This document shows, one piece after another, positions 50,221 through 57,725 of a stretch of DNA of 64,000 nt. The DNA lies in NCBI GenBank assembly GCA_016790965.1, contig JAEUNZ010000008.1, positions 1 through 64,000 of the forward strand, written 5' to 3'. This DNA comes from SSSZ01 sp016790965. GTDB taxonomy: Bacteria; Pseudomonadota; Gammaproteobacteria; Burkholderiales; Rhodocyclaceae. The notes under the pieces are model-generated. The model did no database searches, was not told the DNA's origin, and worked only from the letters and a program-made list of their open reading frames with translations. The translations under genes were made by a program, and so were the position numbers. Within the stretch, counting starts at the first letter, position 1. The number at the start of each line of letters is the position of its first letter.

Positions 50221-50313
50221 TCGGGGGAACGGGTGAAGGGGATGGGGGAAGGGAGGCGGCGTGAAACGGTTGTCCACGCTTCGCCTTTCACTGTCGACGT
50301 CCAGTGAACGTCC

Positions 50314-51132
50314 TCAACTGGCGTAGGTATGCTCCGCGGCCGGGAAGGAGCCGTCCTTGACGGCTTTGACGTAGGCTTCCACGGCGCCCCTCAGGCTGCC
50401 GGCGCCTTCCATGAAGTTGCGCACGAAGCGGGGCTTCCTGCCAGGGGCGACGTCGAGCATGTCGTGCAGGACCAGCACCTGGCCCGAGCAATCCGCCCCG
50501 GCGCCGATGCCGATGGTGGGGATGGCGAGGCGCGCGGTGACGAGGGAGGCCAGGGGGGCGGGAATGGCTTCCAGCACGATGAGAGTGGCGCCCGCTTCCT
50601 GGAGTGCCACGGCGTCGGCTAGCAGCTGGGCGGCACCGGCGTCGTCCCGTCCCTGGACCTTGAAACCGCCCAGCTGATGGACAGATTGGGGGGTGAGCCC
50701 CACGTGGGCGCAGACTGGAATGCCGCGGCGGGTGAGGAATCGGGTGCTTTCCACCATGTCCTCGCCGCCTTCCAGCTTGACCATGTGGGCGCCGGCAGCC
50801 ATCAGGCGGGCGGCATTGGCGAAAGTCTCCTGGGGGGAAACCTGGAAGCTGCCGAAAGGCATGTCGGCGACGATGAGGGCACGCTTCGAGCCCCGGGCCA
50901 CGGCGCCGGTGTGGTAGGCGATGTCGTCCAGGGTCACGGGAAGGGTGGAGTCATGGCCCTGCAGGACCATACCCAGGGAGTCGCCGATGAGCAGGACCTC
51001 GACGCCGCAATCGTCCAGAAGACGGGCGAAGCTGGCGTCGTAGCAGGTCAGGACGGCGATCTTCTCGCCGCCTTCCTTCAAGCGGGCGAGGTCGACATGG
51101 GTCAGGCGACGGCTGGGGGCTTGGGCCGACAA
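50314..51132 (-). CDS. panB: 3-methyl-2-oxobutanoate hydroxymethyltransferase
   Basis: First committed enzyme of pantothenate synthesis: adds a hydroxymethyl group from 5,10-methylene-THF to alpha-ketoisovalerate. 272 residues, (beta/alpha)8 barrel. LTCYDASFARLLDDCGVEVL, LIGDSLGMVLQGHDSTLPVT and TIGIGAGADCSGQVLVLHDM are diagnostic, with the metal-binding Asp and Glu in GDSLGM and KLEGGE. First gene of the local pan group. Confidence 0.97.
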   Translation of the reverse strand: MSAQAPSRRLTHVDLARLKEGGEKIAVLTCYDASFARLLDDCGVEVLLIGDSLGMVLQGHDSTLPVTLDDIAYHTGAVARGSKRALIVADMPFGSFQVSPQETFANAARLMAAGAHMVKLEGGEDMVESTRFLTRRGIPVCAHVGLTPQSVHQLGGFKVQGRDDAGAAQLLADAVALQEAGATLIVLEAIPAPLASLVTARLAIPTIGIGAGADCSGQVLVLHDMLDVAPGRKPRFVRNFMEGAGSLRGAVEAYVKAVKDGSFPAAEHTYAS

Positions 51133-51170
51133 GGGAAGCTCCGGATCAGGGGGTCAGGGGGCGAAGAAGC

Positions 51171-51312
51171 TCAGAGCCCGTGAATTTTTCGGGCGCGCCC
51201 GAGCGGCGTGCCCAGGCGTGCACGATCAAGGCGCCAAGCACAGCCATAGCTTGGGCTATGGCGAGCATTGGCAACGTCGGGCGGGGGCGCATGAATTTTC
51301 ACAGGCTCTCAG
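51171..51312. repeat. palindromic element B (about 142 bp) with central hairpin
   Basis: Outer arms read TCAGAGCCCGTGAATTTTTC and, as the inverse complement on the other side, TGAGAGCCTGTGAAAATTCA. The centre is a perfect hairpin GCCATAGC-TTGG-GCTATGGC (51243-51262). It fills the panB-chemoreceptor gap and overlaps the chemoreceptor stop codon (51309-51311). Architecture as in element A at 37079. Confidence 0.55.
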
Positions 51313-52436
51313 TGCGGGGCGCAGAGGATGTCCGGGTTGTTGACCCCGTGCTGGGCCATGCGTTCCAGGCAGGCGAGCACTTCCATGCTGGCGCTTTCCA
51401 TGAGGGAGATGCAGTCGGTGCCGCCGGCGAAGTCGCCGTTGCGGAAACGCTGCACTGCCTCGCGGCCGTGCTTGTGTACGGCCAGGTGCGGGGTTTCCAT
51501 GGCGGCGTAGCCGTCCAGGCGCGAGAAACACGCCTTGCCGTCGCCCTCGTAGTACCACTTGCCCAGGCGGCAGGCCGTGTGGTCGGCGAAATCGGAGGCC
51601 GATTTGGGCGAGGAGCCGAAGAATACCTTGTAGATTTCGAACTTGTAGACCAGATGGTCCATCTTGGCCAGTTCGGTGAAGCTGCGCAGGGCCGAGATGG
51701 CGATATCGCGTTCCATCTTGCGCGAGGCGTCGATGATGCCGTCGATGCGCTGGGAGGCTTCGTTGCCGTCGGCGCCGAAGCCGGAAGACTTGGCGGCCAG
51801 TTTTTCCATGGCGCTGTGGGCGCTGGTCGTTTCCTGGCTGATGGCCTGCACCAGGGCGGAAATGTCGTTGGTCGCCTTGGAAGTGCGTTCTGCGAGCTTT
51901 CTGACCTCATCGGCCACCACGGCGAAGCCGCGGCCGGCCTCGCCGGCCCGGGCCGCTTCGATGGCGGCGTTGAGGGCCAGCAGGTTGGTCTGGTCGGCGA
52001 TTTCCTTGATGAGGGAGAGGATGCTGCCGATCTTGTTGGCGCTCTCGTTCAGGCCCACCACCTTTTCCATGGTGCCGTGGGAATCCGCGGCCAGGGAGCC
52101 CAGGTCGGTGCTGATGCGTTGCATGAGTTCGCTGCTGTCGGCGGAAGTGTTGGCGGCGACGATGGCCTCATCCTTGGTGCTGCGCAGGTCGCCGGCCAGG
52201 AGGGCGAGGGTCTGCTGGGAGGCTTGCAGGGAGGAGCCGAAGGATTCCAGGTTCTTGAGCAGCAAATCCCAGGCCCCCGAATTGCGGTTGTTGCTGTCGA
52301 GTTGATTCTGCAAGGTCTGGCGCCGACTTTCGCTGTCGCTCAACTGGTTGCGCAGGAGCGAGCTTTCGTTTTCCAGTTGGGTGATGCGTGCGCGTGCTTC
52401 TTCGAGTTCCCGGGAATTCCCGCCAAACAATCCCAT
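51309..52436 (-). CDS. soluble methyl-accepting chemoreceptor with CZB zinc domain
   Basis: Cytoplasmic chemoreceptor of 375 residues without membrane helices. A short N-terminal coiled coil (about 10-50) leads to the MCP signalling hairpin (about 60-240) with the conserved tip ADQTNLLALNAAIEAARAGE and GRGFAVVADEVRKLA that contacts CheA/CheW. A C-terminal CZB domain (about 255-375) has the DHLVYKFEIYK, CRLGKWYYEGDGK and HLAVHKHG residues that bind zinc. Relatives such as TlpD sense oxidants, hypochlorite or zinc. A strong GGAGGAGG ribosome-binding site precedes the ATG. It is inserted between panB and folK and probably belongs to a lineage-specific insertion. Confidence 0.93.
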   Translation of the reverse strand: MGLFGGNSRELEEARARITQLENESSLLRNQLSDSESRRQTLQNQLDSNNRNSGAWDLLLKNLESFGSSLQASQQTLALLAGDLRSTKDEAIVAANTSADSSELMQRISTDLGSLAADSHGTMEKVVGLNESANKIGSILSLIKEIADQTNLLALNAAIEAARAGEAGRGFAVVADEVRKLAERTSKATNDISALVQAISQETTSAHSAMEKLAAKSSGFGADGNEASQRIDGIIDASRKMERDIAISALRSFTELAKMDHLVYKFEIYKVFFGSSPKSASDFADHTACRLGKWYYEGDGKACFSRLDGYAAMETPHLAVHKHGREAVQRFRNGDFAGGTDCISLMESASMEVLACLERMAQHGVNNPDILCAPH

Positions 52437-52459
52437 GATGCCTCCTCCTTTATTGGTCT

Positions 52460-52807
52460 TCAGGGCCGAAAGGCAAAGTATATCGCCCCCAGCATGCACA
52501 ACGCAGCCCACAGATAGTCGAGTTTGAGGGGCTGGTTCATGTAGAAGACGACGAAGGGGACGAAGACCGTGAGGGTGATGACCTCCTGCAGGATCTTCAA
52601 CTGGGCCAGGGAAAGCTCCGTGTTGCCGATGCGGTTGGCCGGCACCTGGATCAGGTATTCGAAGAGCGCGATGCCCCAGGAGATCAGGGCTGCCACCCAC
52701 CAGGGCCTCTCGTTGAGATGCTTGAGATGGGCGTACCAGGCGAAGGTCATGAAGACGTTGGACAGCGCCAGCAGGATGACGGTCTGCCAGAGGACGGGGA
52801 GGTTCAT
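52460..52807 (-). CDS. DMT-family (DUF486) small membrane protein
   Basis: A 115-residue protein with four hydrophobic helices, recognisable as the DUF486/DMT family by YAHLKHLNERPWWVAALISW, GIALFEYLIQVPANRIG and QLKILQEVITLTVFV. Members are thought to be small transporters, but substrates are not known. Its start codon abuts the 235-bp repeat copy 2, so its promoter and ribosome-binding region must be inside that repeat; only a weak CCAGG is present upstream. It ends 23 bases before the chemoreceptor start. Confidence 0.85.
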   Translation of the reverse strand: MNLPVLWQTVILLALSNVFMTFAWYAHLKHLNERPWWVAALISWGIALFEYLIQVPANRIGNTELSLAQLKILQEVITLTVFVPFVVFYMNQPLKLDYLWAALCMLGAIYFAFRP

Positions 52808-53042
52808 CCTGGAAACCTCAGTTGGACGGGTCCGTTGGTGCGTTCGGGCGGGTGTTTGGCGCGAAGCGACGACGCGGCAGGCTGATGCCTGCGAGAAGGA
52901 GCGACAAAGCCAGGCGCCCGCCTGGATGCGCCAGCGGGCCCGTAGCGCCGCCACACGATCGGTGAGCGATTCGGCGGGGCGCAATGTTCAAGGGCGGAAG
53001 GCATTCCGGGCTTCGACCAGCGGTCAACTGAGGTTTTTTAGG
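52808..53042 (+). repeat. 235-bp dispersed repeat, copy 2
   Basis: Starts CCTGGAAACCTCAGTTGG directly after the DMT gene start codon (minus strand) and ends CAACTGAGGTTTTTTAGG one base short of the folK stop codon. It thus fills the folK-DMT gap completely. Aligned with copy 1 at 48602 over its length. The right-end inverted repeat is slightly degraded (TTTTTAGG for TTTCCAGG). Confidence 0.85.
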
Positions 53043-53043
53043 A

Positions 53044-53520
53044 TCATAGGCGCTCGATGTTTTGCAGGGCCACCGCCGGCAACCAGGCAGCGACACTGCC
53101 GCGGCCGGGCAGGACGAGGTCGGGAGCGATTTCGCCCAGGGGGGCGAGGACGAAGGCCCTGAGATGCAGGCGCGGATGGGGCAGGGTCAGGGCAGGAGTC
53201 GCCAGCACCGTGTCACCGTGCAGCAGGAGATCGAGGTCGAGGCTGCGGGGGCCGTTCCTTTCCCGCCGCAGGCGCCCGGCGGACGCTTCCACCGCGAGCA
53301 GCGCGGCGAGCAGATCCAGGGGCGAGCACTCGGTGTCCAGGGCGGCGGCGGCATTGATGAAATCAGGCTGGGCGGCGAGGCCCACAGGCGCCGTGCGGTA
53401 GAGGGAGGAGCGGGCTGCCAGTGTTGTCCGGGGCAGTGCGGCCAGGGCGTCGAAGGCTGCCTGTACGGCAGCAACCGGGTCGCCCAGGTTGGCGCCCAGG
53501 GCCACGTAGGCGCGGGTCAT
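53044..53520 (-). CDS. folK: 2-amino-4-hydroxy-6-hydroxymethyldihydropteridine diphosphokinase
   Basis: HPPK of folate synthesis, 158 residues (E. coli 159). The sequence opens YVALGANLGDPVAAVQAAFDAL, the N-terminal ALGxNLG motif; the substrate loops follow, and the metal/ATP site NGPRSLDLDLLL with the conserved DxD lies near residue 93. It overlaps the pcnB stop codon by four bases (ATGA), so it is translated with pcnB. Confidence 0.96.
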   Translation of the reverse strand: MTRAYVALGANLGDPVAAVQAAFDALAALPRTTLAARSSLYRTAPVGLAAQPDFINAAAALDTECSPLDLLAALLAVEASAGRLRRERNGPRSLDLDLLLHGDTVLATPALTLPHPRLHLRAFVLAPLGEIAPDLVLPGRGSVAAWLPAVALQNIERL

Positions 53521-54860
53521 TCGGCGGCGGAGGCGGAATTCCCGCTTGCGCCGGGCTTGCGCCGGCGGCGACGACGCTTCTTGTCGCCGGCCTTTTCCGG
53601 TTGCAGAAGGGCCGCCCGGGCTTCCCCGTCGGCGTTCTGGAACTCGGTCCACCAGCGGGCCAGTTCGCCGTCGATCTCGCCGGCTTCCGCCCGTAGCAGG
53701 AGGAAATCGTAGGCCGCCCGAAAGCGCGGCTGCTCGAGGACGGCGTAGGGCCGTTTGCCGGCGCGGCTGTCGAAGCGCGGCTGCAGAGCCCAGATTTCCT
53801 TGATGTCGCCGGCGATGCGGCGGGTGATGGCCAGTTTTTCCGCCTGGCTGTCGAGCACATCGTCCATGGCTTGGTAAAGCGCCGGGATGGGCAGATCGCC
53901 CTTGCCCTTGTTCTTGTCCCACTGGGCCAGGACCTCGTGCCAGAGCAGGGTGGCGAAGAGGAAACCGGGGGAGATGGGCTTGCCCTGCTTTACCCGGGCG
54001 TCGGTATTGCCTAGGGAGAGCATGACGAACTTTTCCCCCATGGGCTGCTCAAGGATCACGTCCAGCAGGGGCAGGAGGCCGTGGTGCAGGCCCTCTTCCC
54101 GTAACTGGGTGAGGCATTTGACGGAATGGCCCGAGGTGAGGAGCTTCAACATTTCGTCGAAGAGGCGCGCAGGGGGCACGTTCTCCAGCAGTTCCGCCAT
54201 TTCGCGGATGGGCTTCCTCGCCGCCGGGTCGATGATCAGCCCCAGCTTGGCGGCGAGGCGCACGGCCCGCAGCATGCGCACCGGGTCTTCCCGGTAGCGC
54301 TTCTTCGGCTCGCCGATCATGCGCAGGGTCTTCTGCTTCAGGTCGGCGACTCCGTGGTGGTAATCCACCACCGCCTCGGTGGCCGGGTCGTAATAGAGCG
54401 CGTTGGCGGTGAAGTCCCGCCGGGCGGCGTCCTCGGCCTGGCTGCCGAAGACGTTGTCGTGCAGCACGCGGCCGTGCTCGTCGGTCTTGGCGTCGTCGCC
54501 CAGCATGCCGCGGAATGTCGTCACCTCCAGGGTCTCCTGGCCCATCATCACATGCACGATCTGGAAGCGGCGGCCGATGATGCGGGAGCGGCGGAAGTAG
54601 CGGCGAATCTGCTCCGGCGTGGCGTCGGTGGCCACGTCGAAATCCTTGGGCTCGGCGCCGATCAGCAGGTCGCGCACCGCGCCGCCCACCACGTAGGCCT
54701 TGTGGCCGTGGCTTTGCAGGGTCTCGCACACCCGGCGGCTGCCGGAACTGACGCGGTCGCGGGTAATGCCGTGGCTGGCCACGGGAATGACCGCTGGTTC
54801 GAGCTTGCCGGGGGCGGCCTTCTTGCCGCCGAAGACGCGGGAAATGAGTTTGCGGATCAC
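53517..54860 (-). CDS. pcnB: poly(A) polymerase I
   Basis: RNA 3'-polyadenylating enzyme of 447 residues. The nucleotidyltransferase core has the GG motif and catalytic DxD in YVVGGAVRDLLIGAEPKDFD near residue 57, followed by RRDFTANALYYDPATEAVVD and the RxxR-type IGEPKKRYREDPVRMLRAVR. The C-terminal tail is strongly basic (KKRRRRRRKPG) and could anchor RNA. Start MIRKLISRVFGGKK is standard. It is part of the HAD-pcnB-folK unit. Confidence 0.97.
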   Translation of the reverse strand: MIRKLISRVFGGKKAAPGKLEPAVIPVASHGITRDRVSSGSRRVCETLQSHGHKAYVVGGAVRDLLIGAEPKDFDVATDATPEQIRRYFRRSRIIGRRFQIVHVMMGQETLEVTTFRGMLGDDAKTDEHGRVLHDNVFGSQAEDAARRDFTANALYYDPATEAVVDYHHGVADLKQKTLRMIGEPKKRYREDPVRMLRAVRLAAKLGLIIDPAARKPIREMAELLENVPPARLFDEMLKLLTSGHSVKCLTQLREEGLHHGLLPLLDVILEQPMGEKFVMLSLGNTDARVKQGKPISPGFLFATLLWHEVLAQWDKNKGKGDLPIPALYQAMDDVLDSQAEKLAITRRIAGDIKEIWALQPRFDSRAGKRPYAVLEQPRFRAAYDFLLLRAEAGEIDGELARWWTEFQNADGEARAALLQPEKAGDKKRRRRRRKPGASGNSASAAE

Positions 54861-54904
54861 GGGAAGCCGGTTCGGTGCGGCAAAGCCGCGGAAAAACGCG
54901 GATT

Positions 54905-55567
54905 CTACCGCAGAGTGATGATTTTCCAGCCCATTTCGCTGGCGTGGGCGCGCAGGGTATCGTCCGGGTCCACCGCCACCGGGGTATCGACGGTGGAAAG
55001 GAGCGGCAGATCGTTGAGGGAATCACTGTAGAAAGTGCTCTTCTCGAAGCTTCCCCAGCAAAGACCCAGGGATTCAAGCCAGGCCTCCGTGCGCAGGATC
55101 TTGCCTTCCCGGAACGAAGGCGTGCCCCGGGCGCGGCCGGTAAAGCGGCCGTCTTCCCACTCCGGCACCGTGGCGATCAGGTGCGCCACGCCGAACTCCC
55201 GGGCGATGGGCCCGGTGACGAAACTGTTGGTGGCGGTGACCAGGGCGCACAGATCGCCGCCATTCAGGTGCTGCCGCACCAGCGCTCGGGCCGCGTCGCC
55301 GATCAGCGGGCGGATGTGGCGCTCCAGATACTCGGCGTGCCAGGCATCGAGTTCGGCCCGCGGGTGGCGGGTCAGAGGAGCCAGCTGGAAGGCCAGGAAA
55401 GCCTGGATATCCAGGGTGCCGGCCTTGTACTGCTCGTAAAACTCGATGTTCTTGGCTTCCTGGATTTCCCGGTCGACCACCCCCTTGCCGATGAGGAACT
55501 GGGCCCACTCGAAATCGGAGTCGCCGGAGAGAAGGGTATTGTCGAGGTCGAAGAGAGCGAGGTTCAT
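54905..55567 (-). CDS. HAD-IB family hydrolase (phosphoserine phosphatase-like)
   Basis: Cytoplasmic phosphatase of 220 residues. The catalytic nucleophile motif is FDLDNTLLSGDSD (residues about 6-18), motif II Thr is in LVTATNSFVTGPIA, and motif IV is YSDSLNDLPLLSTV near residue 182. Homologues usually lie between hda and pcnB in betaproteobacteria; here the hda side is interrupted. Start at 55567 (MNLALFDLDN) chosen from family length; the longer frame adds 25 residues without homology. Confidence 0.88.
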   Translation of the reverse strand: MNLALFDLDNTLLSGDSDFEWAQFLIGKGVVDREIQEAKNIEFYEQYKAGTLDIQAFLAFQLAPLTRHPRAELDAWHAEYLERHIRPLIGDAARALVRQHLNGGDLCALVTATNSFVTGPIAREFGVAHLIATVPEWEDGRFTGRARGTPSFREGKILRTEAWLESLGLCWGSFEKSTFYSDSLNDLPLLSTVDTPVAVDPDDTLRAHASEMGWKIITLR

Positions 55568-55712
55568 GGGGAATACCTTGGTGTGGAGACTTGGAGGCGA
55601 GCGGTCATGGTAAAAGTGGCGGGCGTTCGAGTCAGTCGGCATCGCGGTGATGGGTCACTTGACGTGCAACCAAAGTGCAACCATAGTGGTTCCACCTTGC
55701 TTGGAGACGGCC

Positions 55713-55958
55713 GTGCCCACAACGTTAACGCTGAAAAACATTCCCGATGCGGTGTACGAGAAATTGAAACTCGCTGCGCAAAATCACCGTCGCAGCCTGA
55801 ACAGCGAAGCCATTGTCTGCCTCGAATCGGTGCTGCTTCCCACCCGGATGACGCCCGGCGAGCGGCTGGCACGGGCTCGCGAACTGCGCGCCCTGCTTCC
55901 CCAGGGAGCGTTTCGAGCCGAGGACATCGACGCGGCCAAACGCGAGGGCCGCCCATGA
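55713..55958 (+). CDS. FitA/Arc-type ribbon-helix-helix antitoxin
   Basis: An 81-residue antitoxin beginning VPTTLTLKNIPDAVYEKLKL from a GTG at 55713 with TTGGAG upstream. The first 45 residues form a ribbon-helix-helix DNA-binding domain; the remaining part (MTPGERLARARELRALL, then EDIDAAKREGRP) would wrap the toxin. A longer frame from 55647 has no ribosome-binding site. The stop codon overlaps the toxin start by four bases (ATGA). It would repress its own promoter together with the toxin. Confidence 0.88.
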   Translation: MPTTLTLKNIPDAVYEKLKLAAQNHRRSLNSEAIVCLESVLLPTRMTPGERLARARELRALLPQGAFRAEDIDAAKREGRP

Positions 55959-56350
55959 TCGTGGTCGACTCGAACGTGATCGCGTACTTGTATCTGCCCG
56001 GCGAGCACACCGCAGCCGCGGAAGCCCTGCTGGAACAAGACCCCGAATGGGCGGCTCCGCTGCTCTGGCGTAGTGAGTTTCGCAACATATTGCTGGGCTA
56101 CCTGCGGCGCCAGGCTATTTCCTTCGCGCAGGCGATGGACCTGCAAAGTGAAGCGGAACGCCTGCTGGAAGGGGCGGAGTTCGAGGTCGACTCCCTTGCT
56201 GTGCTCGAACTCGCCCGCGACAGCGATTGCTCCGCATACGACTGCGAGTTCGTCGCCCTGGCAATGAAGCTCGACACCCAGTTGGTGACCATGGACAAGA
56301 AACTGCTGCGAGCTTTTCCGAAACGGGCCATGGGTTTGTCTGGGGGCTGA
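55955..56350 (+). CDS. PIN-domain toxin (VapC/FitB family)
   Basis: A 131-residue PIN ribonuclease. Acidic active-site residues are visible: Asp5 in MIVVDSNVIAYLYLPG, Glu in LLWRSEFRNILLGYL near residue 41, and Asp in SAYDCEFVALAM near residue 93, with LDTQLVTMDKKLLRAFP at the end. VapC toxins cleave tRNA or rRNA. It is translated with the antitoxin through the overlap. The pair lies in an accessory insertion between hda and the HAD hydrolase. Confidence 0.9.
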   Translation: MIVVDSNVIAYLYLPGEHTAAAEALLEQDPEWAAPLLWRSEFRNILLGYLRRQAISFAQAMDLQSEAERLLEGAEFEVDSLAVLELARDSDCSAYDCEFVALAMKLDTQLVTMDKKLLRAFPKRAMGLSGG

Positions 56351-56416
56351 TTCTCTGGCTTGAGTGGGAACTGACGTCCAGTCCAGAATGGTTTTTCTAC
56401 AGCCTCAACGTCGAGG

Positions 56417-56492
56417 TAACCGGCAGCCGGAGCGCGCAAGCGCGGAGGGGATCCAACAGCGAAGCTGTTGGGCCGTGCGGCTGACAGGGTTA
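56417..56492 (+). repeat. imperfect inverted repeat with perfect central hairpin, attC-like
   Basis: TAACCGGCAGCC on the left is mirrored by GGCTGACAGGGTTA on the right, 76 bp in total, with a perfect inner hairpin CCAACAGC-GAA-GCTGTTGG (56453-56471) and a small CGCG-CAAG-CGCG stem. The TAAC/GTTA ends and placement after a toxin gene are reminiscent of integron attC sites, but the 7-bp core boxes do not match the GTTRRRY consensus fully. It could also act as a weak terminator. Confidence 0.35.
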
Positions 56493-56504
56493 GGAGTCAT
56501 GGGA

Positions 56505-57254
56505 CTAGTCAGGCAACGCTGCCAACGGAACAAATGCCTTCCGAATGTCGCCATCACTCGTGCTGTGGATACGAACGGAGTACACACCACCATCTTTGAA
56601 CTCGATGGTGAAAGGAAAGGGCGCATAGCTCCAAAGCCTTCCGTGTATTTCTGGAACATCGCCCACGGAGGAAGGATATCCCAGAATATCTGCCACCTTC
56701 TCTTTTGGCATTCCAAGTGTAATGCTCGAAAAATGCAAAGCGGATGTTGAGTCGCTGGGCTTCCCAGTTAGTTGAAGGGCTTGCACAGCCCCCCCGGCAT
56801 CCAATACGGCAACTAGGTAAGTGTGCAGCCGGTTTTGATTTTCATTCGGGCTAATGACTATCGGAATCAGTACCGTGCGAATGCCATCGGGAGTAACGCT
56901 AATGATTTTTGCATTAACAATTTGCTGCTCTGGAATGCTTCCTAGCTTCATTAGCTCGATTTGCAGCTGGTAGAACTCCATTCCCAGCTTCAATGCTCCG
57001 AGCCGAAGACAATGCGAATAGCTTGCGCTTGACGATATCGAGGTATCCGGTTTGACGGTGCTCATGCAGCCGATACCTTGGATACCCGGTGACCACGCCT
57101 TCCTAAACTCCCCATCACGCGGAGGAACTCGGAAGTATTGCGCGATGGTGTTTCCTGGTTGCACTTGTGCGTGGCCGCTACTGCCGACATTTAGCAGCAG
57201 CAACGTGCATATGCAAAACTGCGCAACCAATCTCGAGCGTTGAGTTATACCCAT
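56505..57254 (-). CDS. hypothetical secreted protein, foreign composition
   Basis: A 249-residue protein with an N-terminal signal peptide (LVAQFCICTLLLLNVGSSGHA). The mature part is not recognised. The C-terminal 90 residues contain TLGMPKEKVADILGYPSSV, which is like the SmpA/BamE-type GMTxxxVxxxLGxP motif, and a following beta-rich WSYAPFPFTIEFKDGGVYSV. The GC content is visibly lower than in its neighbours, with more A/T-ending codons, which suggests transfer. Start at 57254 chosen at the signal peptide; an upstream ATG would add 14 residues. No partner gene is obvious. Confidence 0.6.
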   Translation of the reverse strand: MGITQRSRLVAQFCICTLLLLNVGSSGHAQVQPGNTIAQYFRVPPRDGEFRKAWSPGIQGIGCMSTVKPDTSISSSASYSHCLRLGALKLGMEFYQLQIELMKLGSIPEQQIVNAKIISVTPDGIRTVLIPIVISPNENQNRLHTYLVAVLDAGGAVQALQLTGKPSDSTSALHFSSITLGMPKEKVADILGYPSSVGDVPEIHGRLWSYAPFPFTIEFKDGGVYSVRIHSTSDGDIRKAFVPLAALPD

Positions 57255-57725
57255 GTGATGAATCCTAACGACGCTGTGGAAAAACCCGTCTCCCAAATCC
57301 CTGTACTGCCCAGGCAGAAATTTTCCAGCGGGAAATTGGCAAGTTAGAGCGGGGTAAGGTTAGTGGGAAACCCGCAGTTTCGGTTACCCGCCACGCCCGC
57401 AGGTGGCTTCGGCGCGCTGGTTGAGGGCGCGGGGGGTGGTCATTGGCTCCGCCTCACCGCGCGTACCTGCTTTCGACTAGTAGTCAGTCACACAGGTTTG
57501 CGTGGATGCCGAGGCGCGCCGAACATAGCGCAACCTGTGTGACTGACTACTAGGTTGCCGTGCGGGTCTATGAGATCTCCATGCTCGAAATGTTGCGCAA
57601 TCATACCCGTACTGCATGTTGTGCGGTAAGAGCGGATTGCCGGACCACACCATGCCGTGGCCGGCGCAGGTAGCGTTCCATCGAGTGTGGCTTTTGGCGG
57701 GGTGCTCCCGACGAAGCTGGCAGAT
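57255..57725. other. intergenic segment of 471 bp
   Basis: It holds the 77-bp inverted-repeat element at 57477-57553 described separately. The rest shows no convincing gene on either strand, no tRNA fold and no clear promoter. It separates the lower-GC secreted-protein gene from hda and looks like part of an insertion that split a conserved operon. Confidence 0.6.
57477..57553. repeat. 77-bp element with perfect 22-bp terminal inverted repeats
   Basis: The left arm 57477-57498 (CTAGTAGTCAGTCAC...) and right arm 57532-57553 are exact inverse complements, separated by 33 bases. The centre is GC-rich without an open frame. A 12-base match to the arm (TGACTGACTACT) also occurs at 34824-34835. 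It is too short to encode a transposase; a MITE or a recombination/hairpin site is possible. Confidence 0.85.

Noticed and set aside
57601..57725. Possible short gene downstream of hda (tail reading MERYLRRPRHGVV on the minus strand)
   Set aside because: No ribosome-binding site, no family, and it is only the end of a shadow frame of hda.
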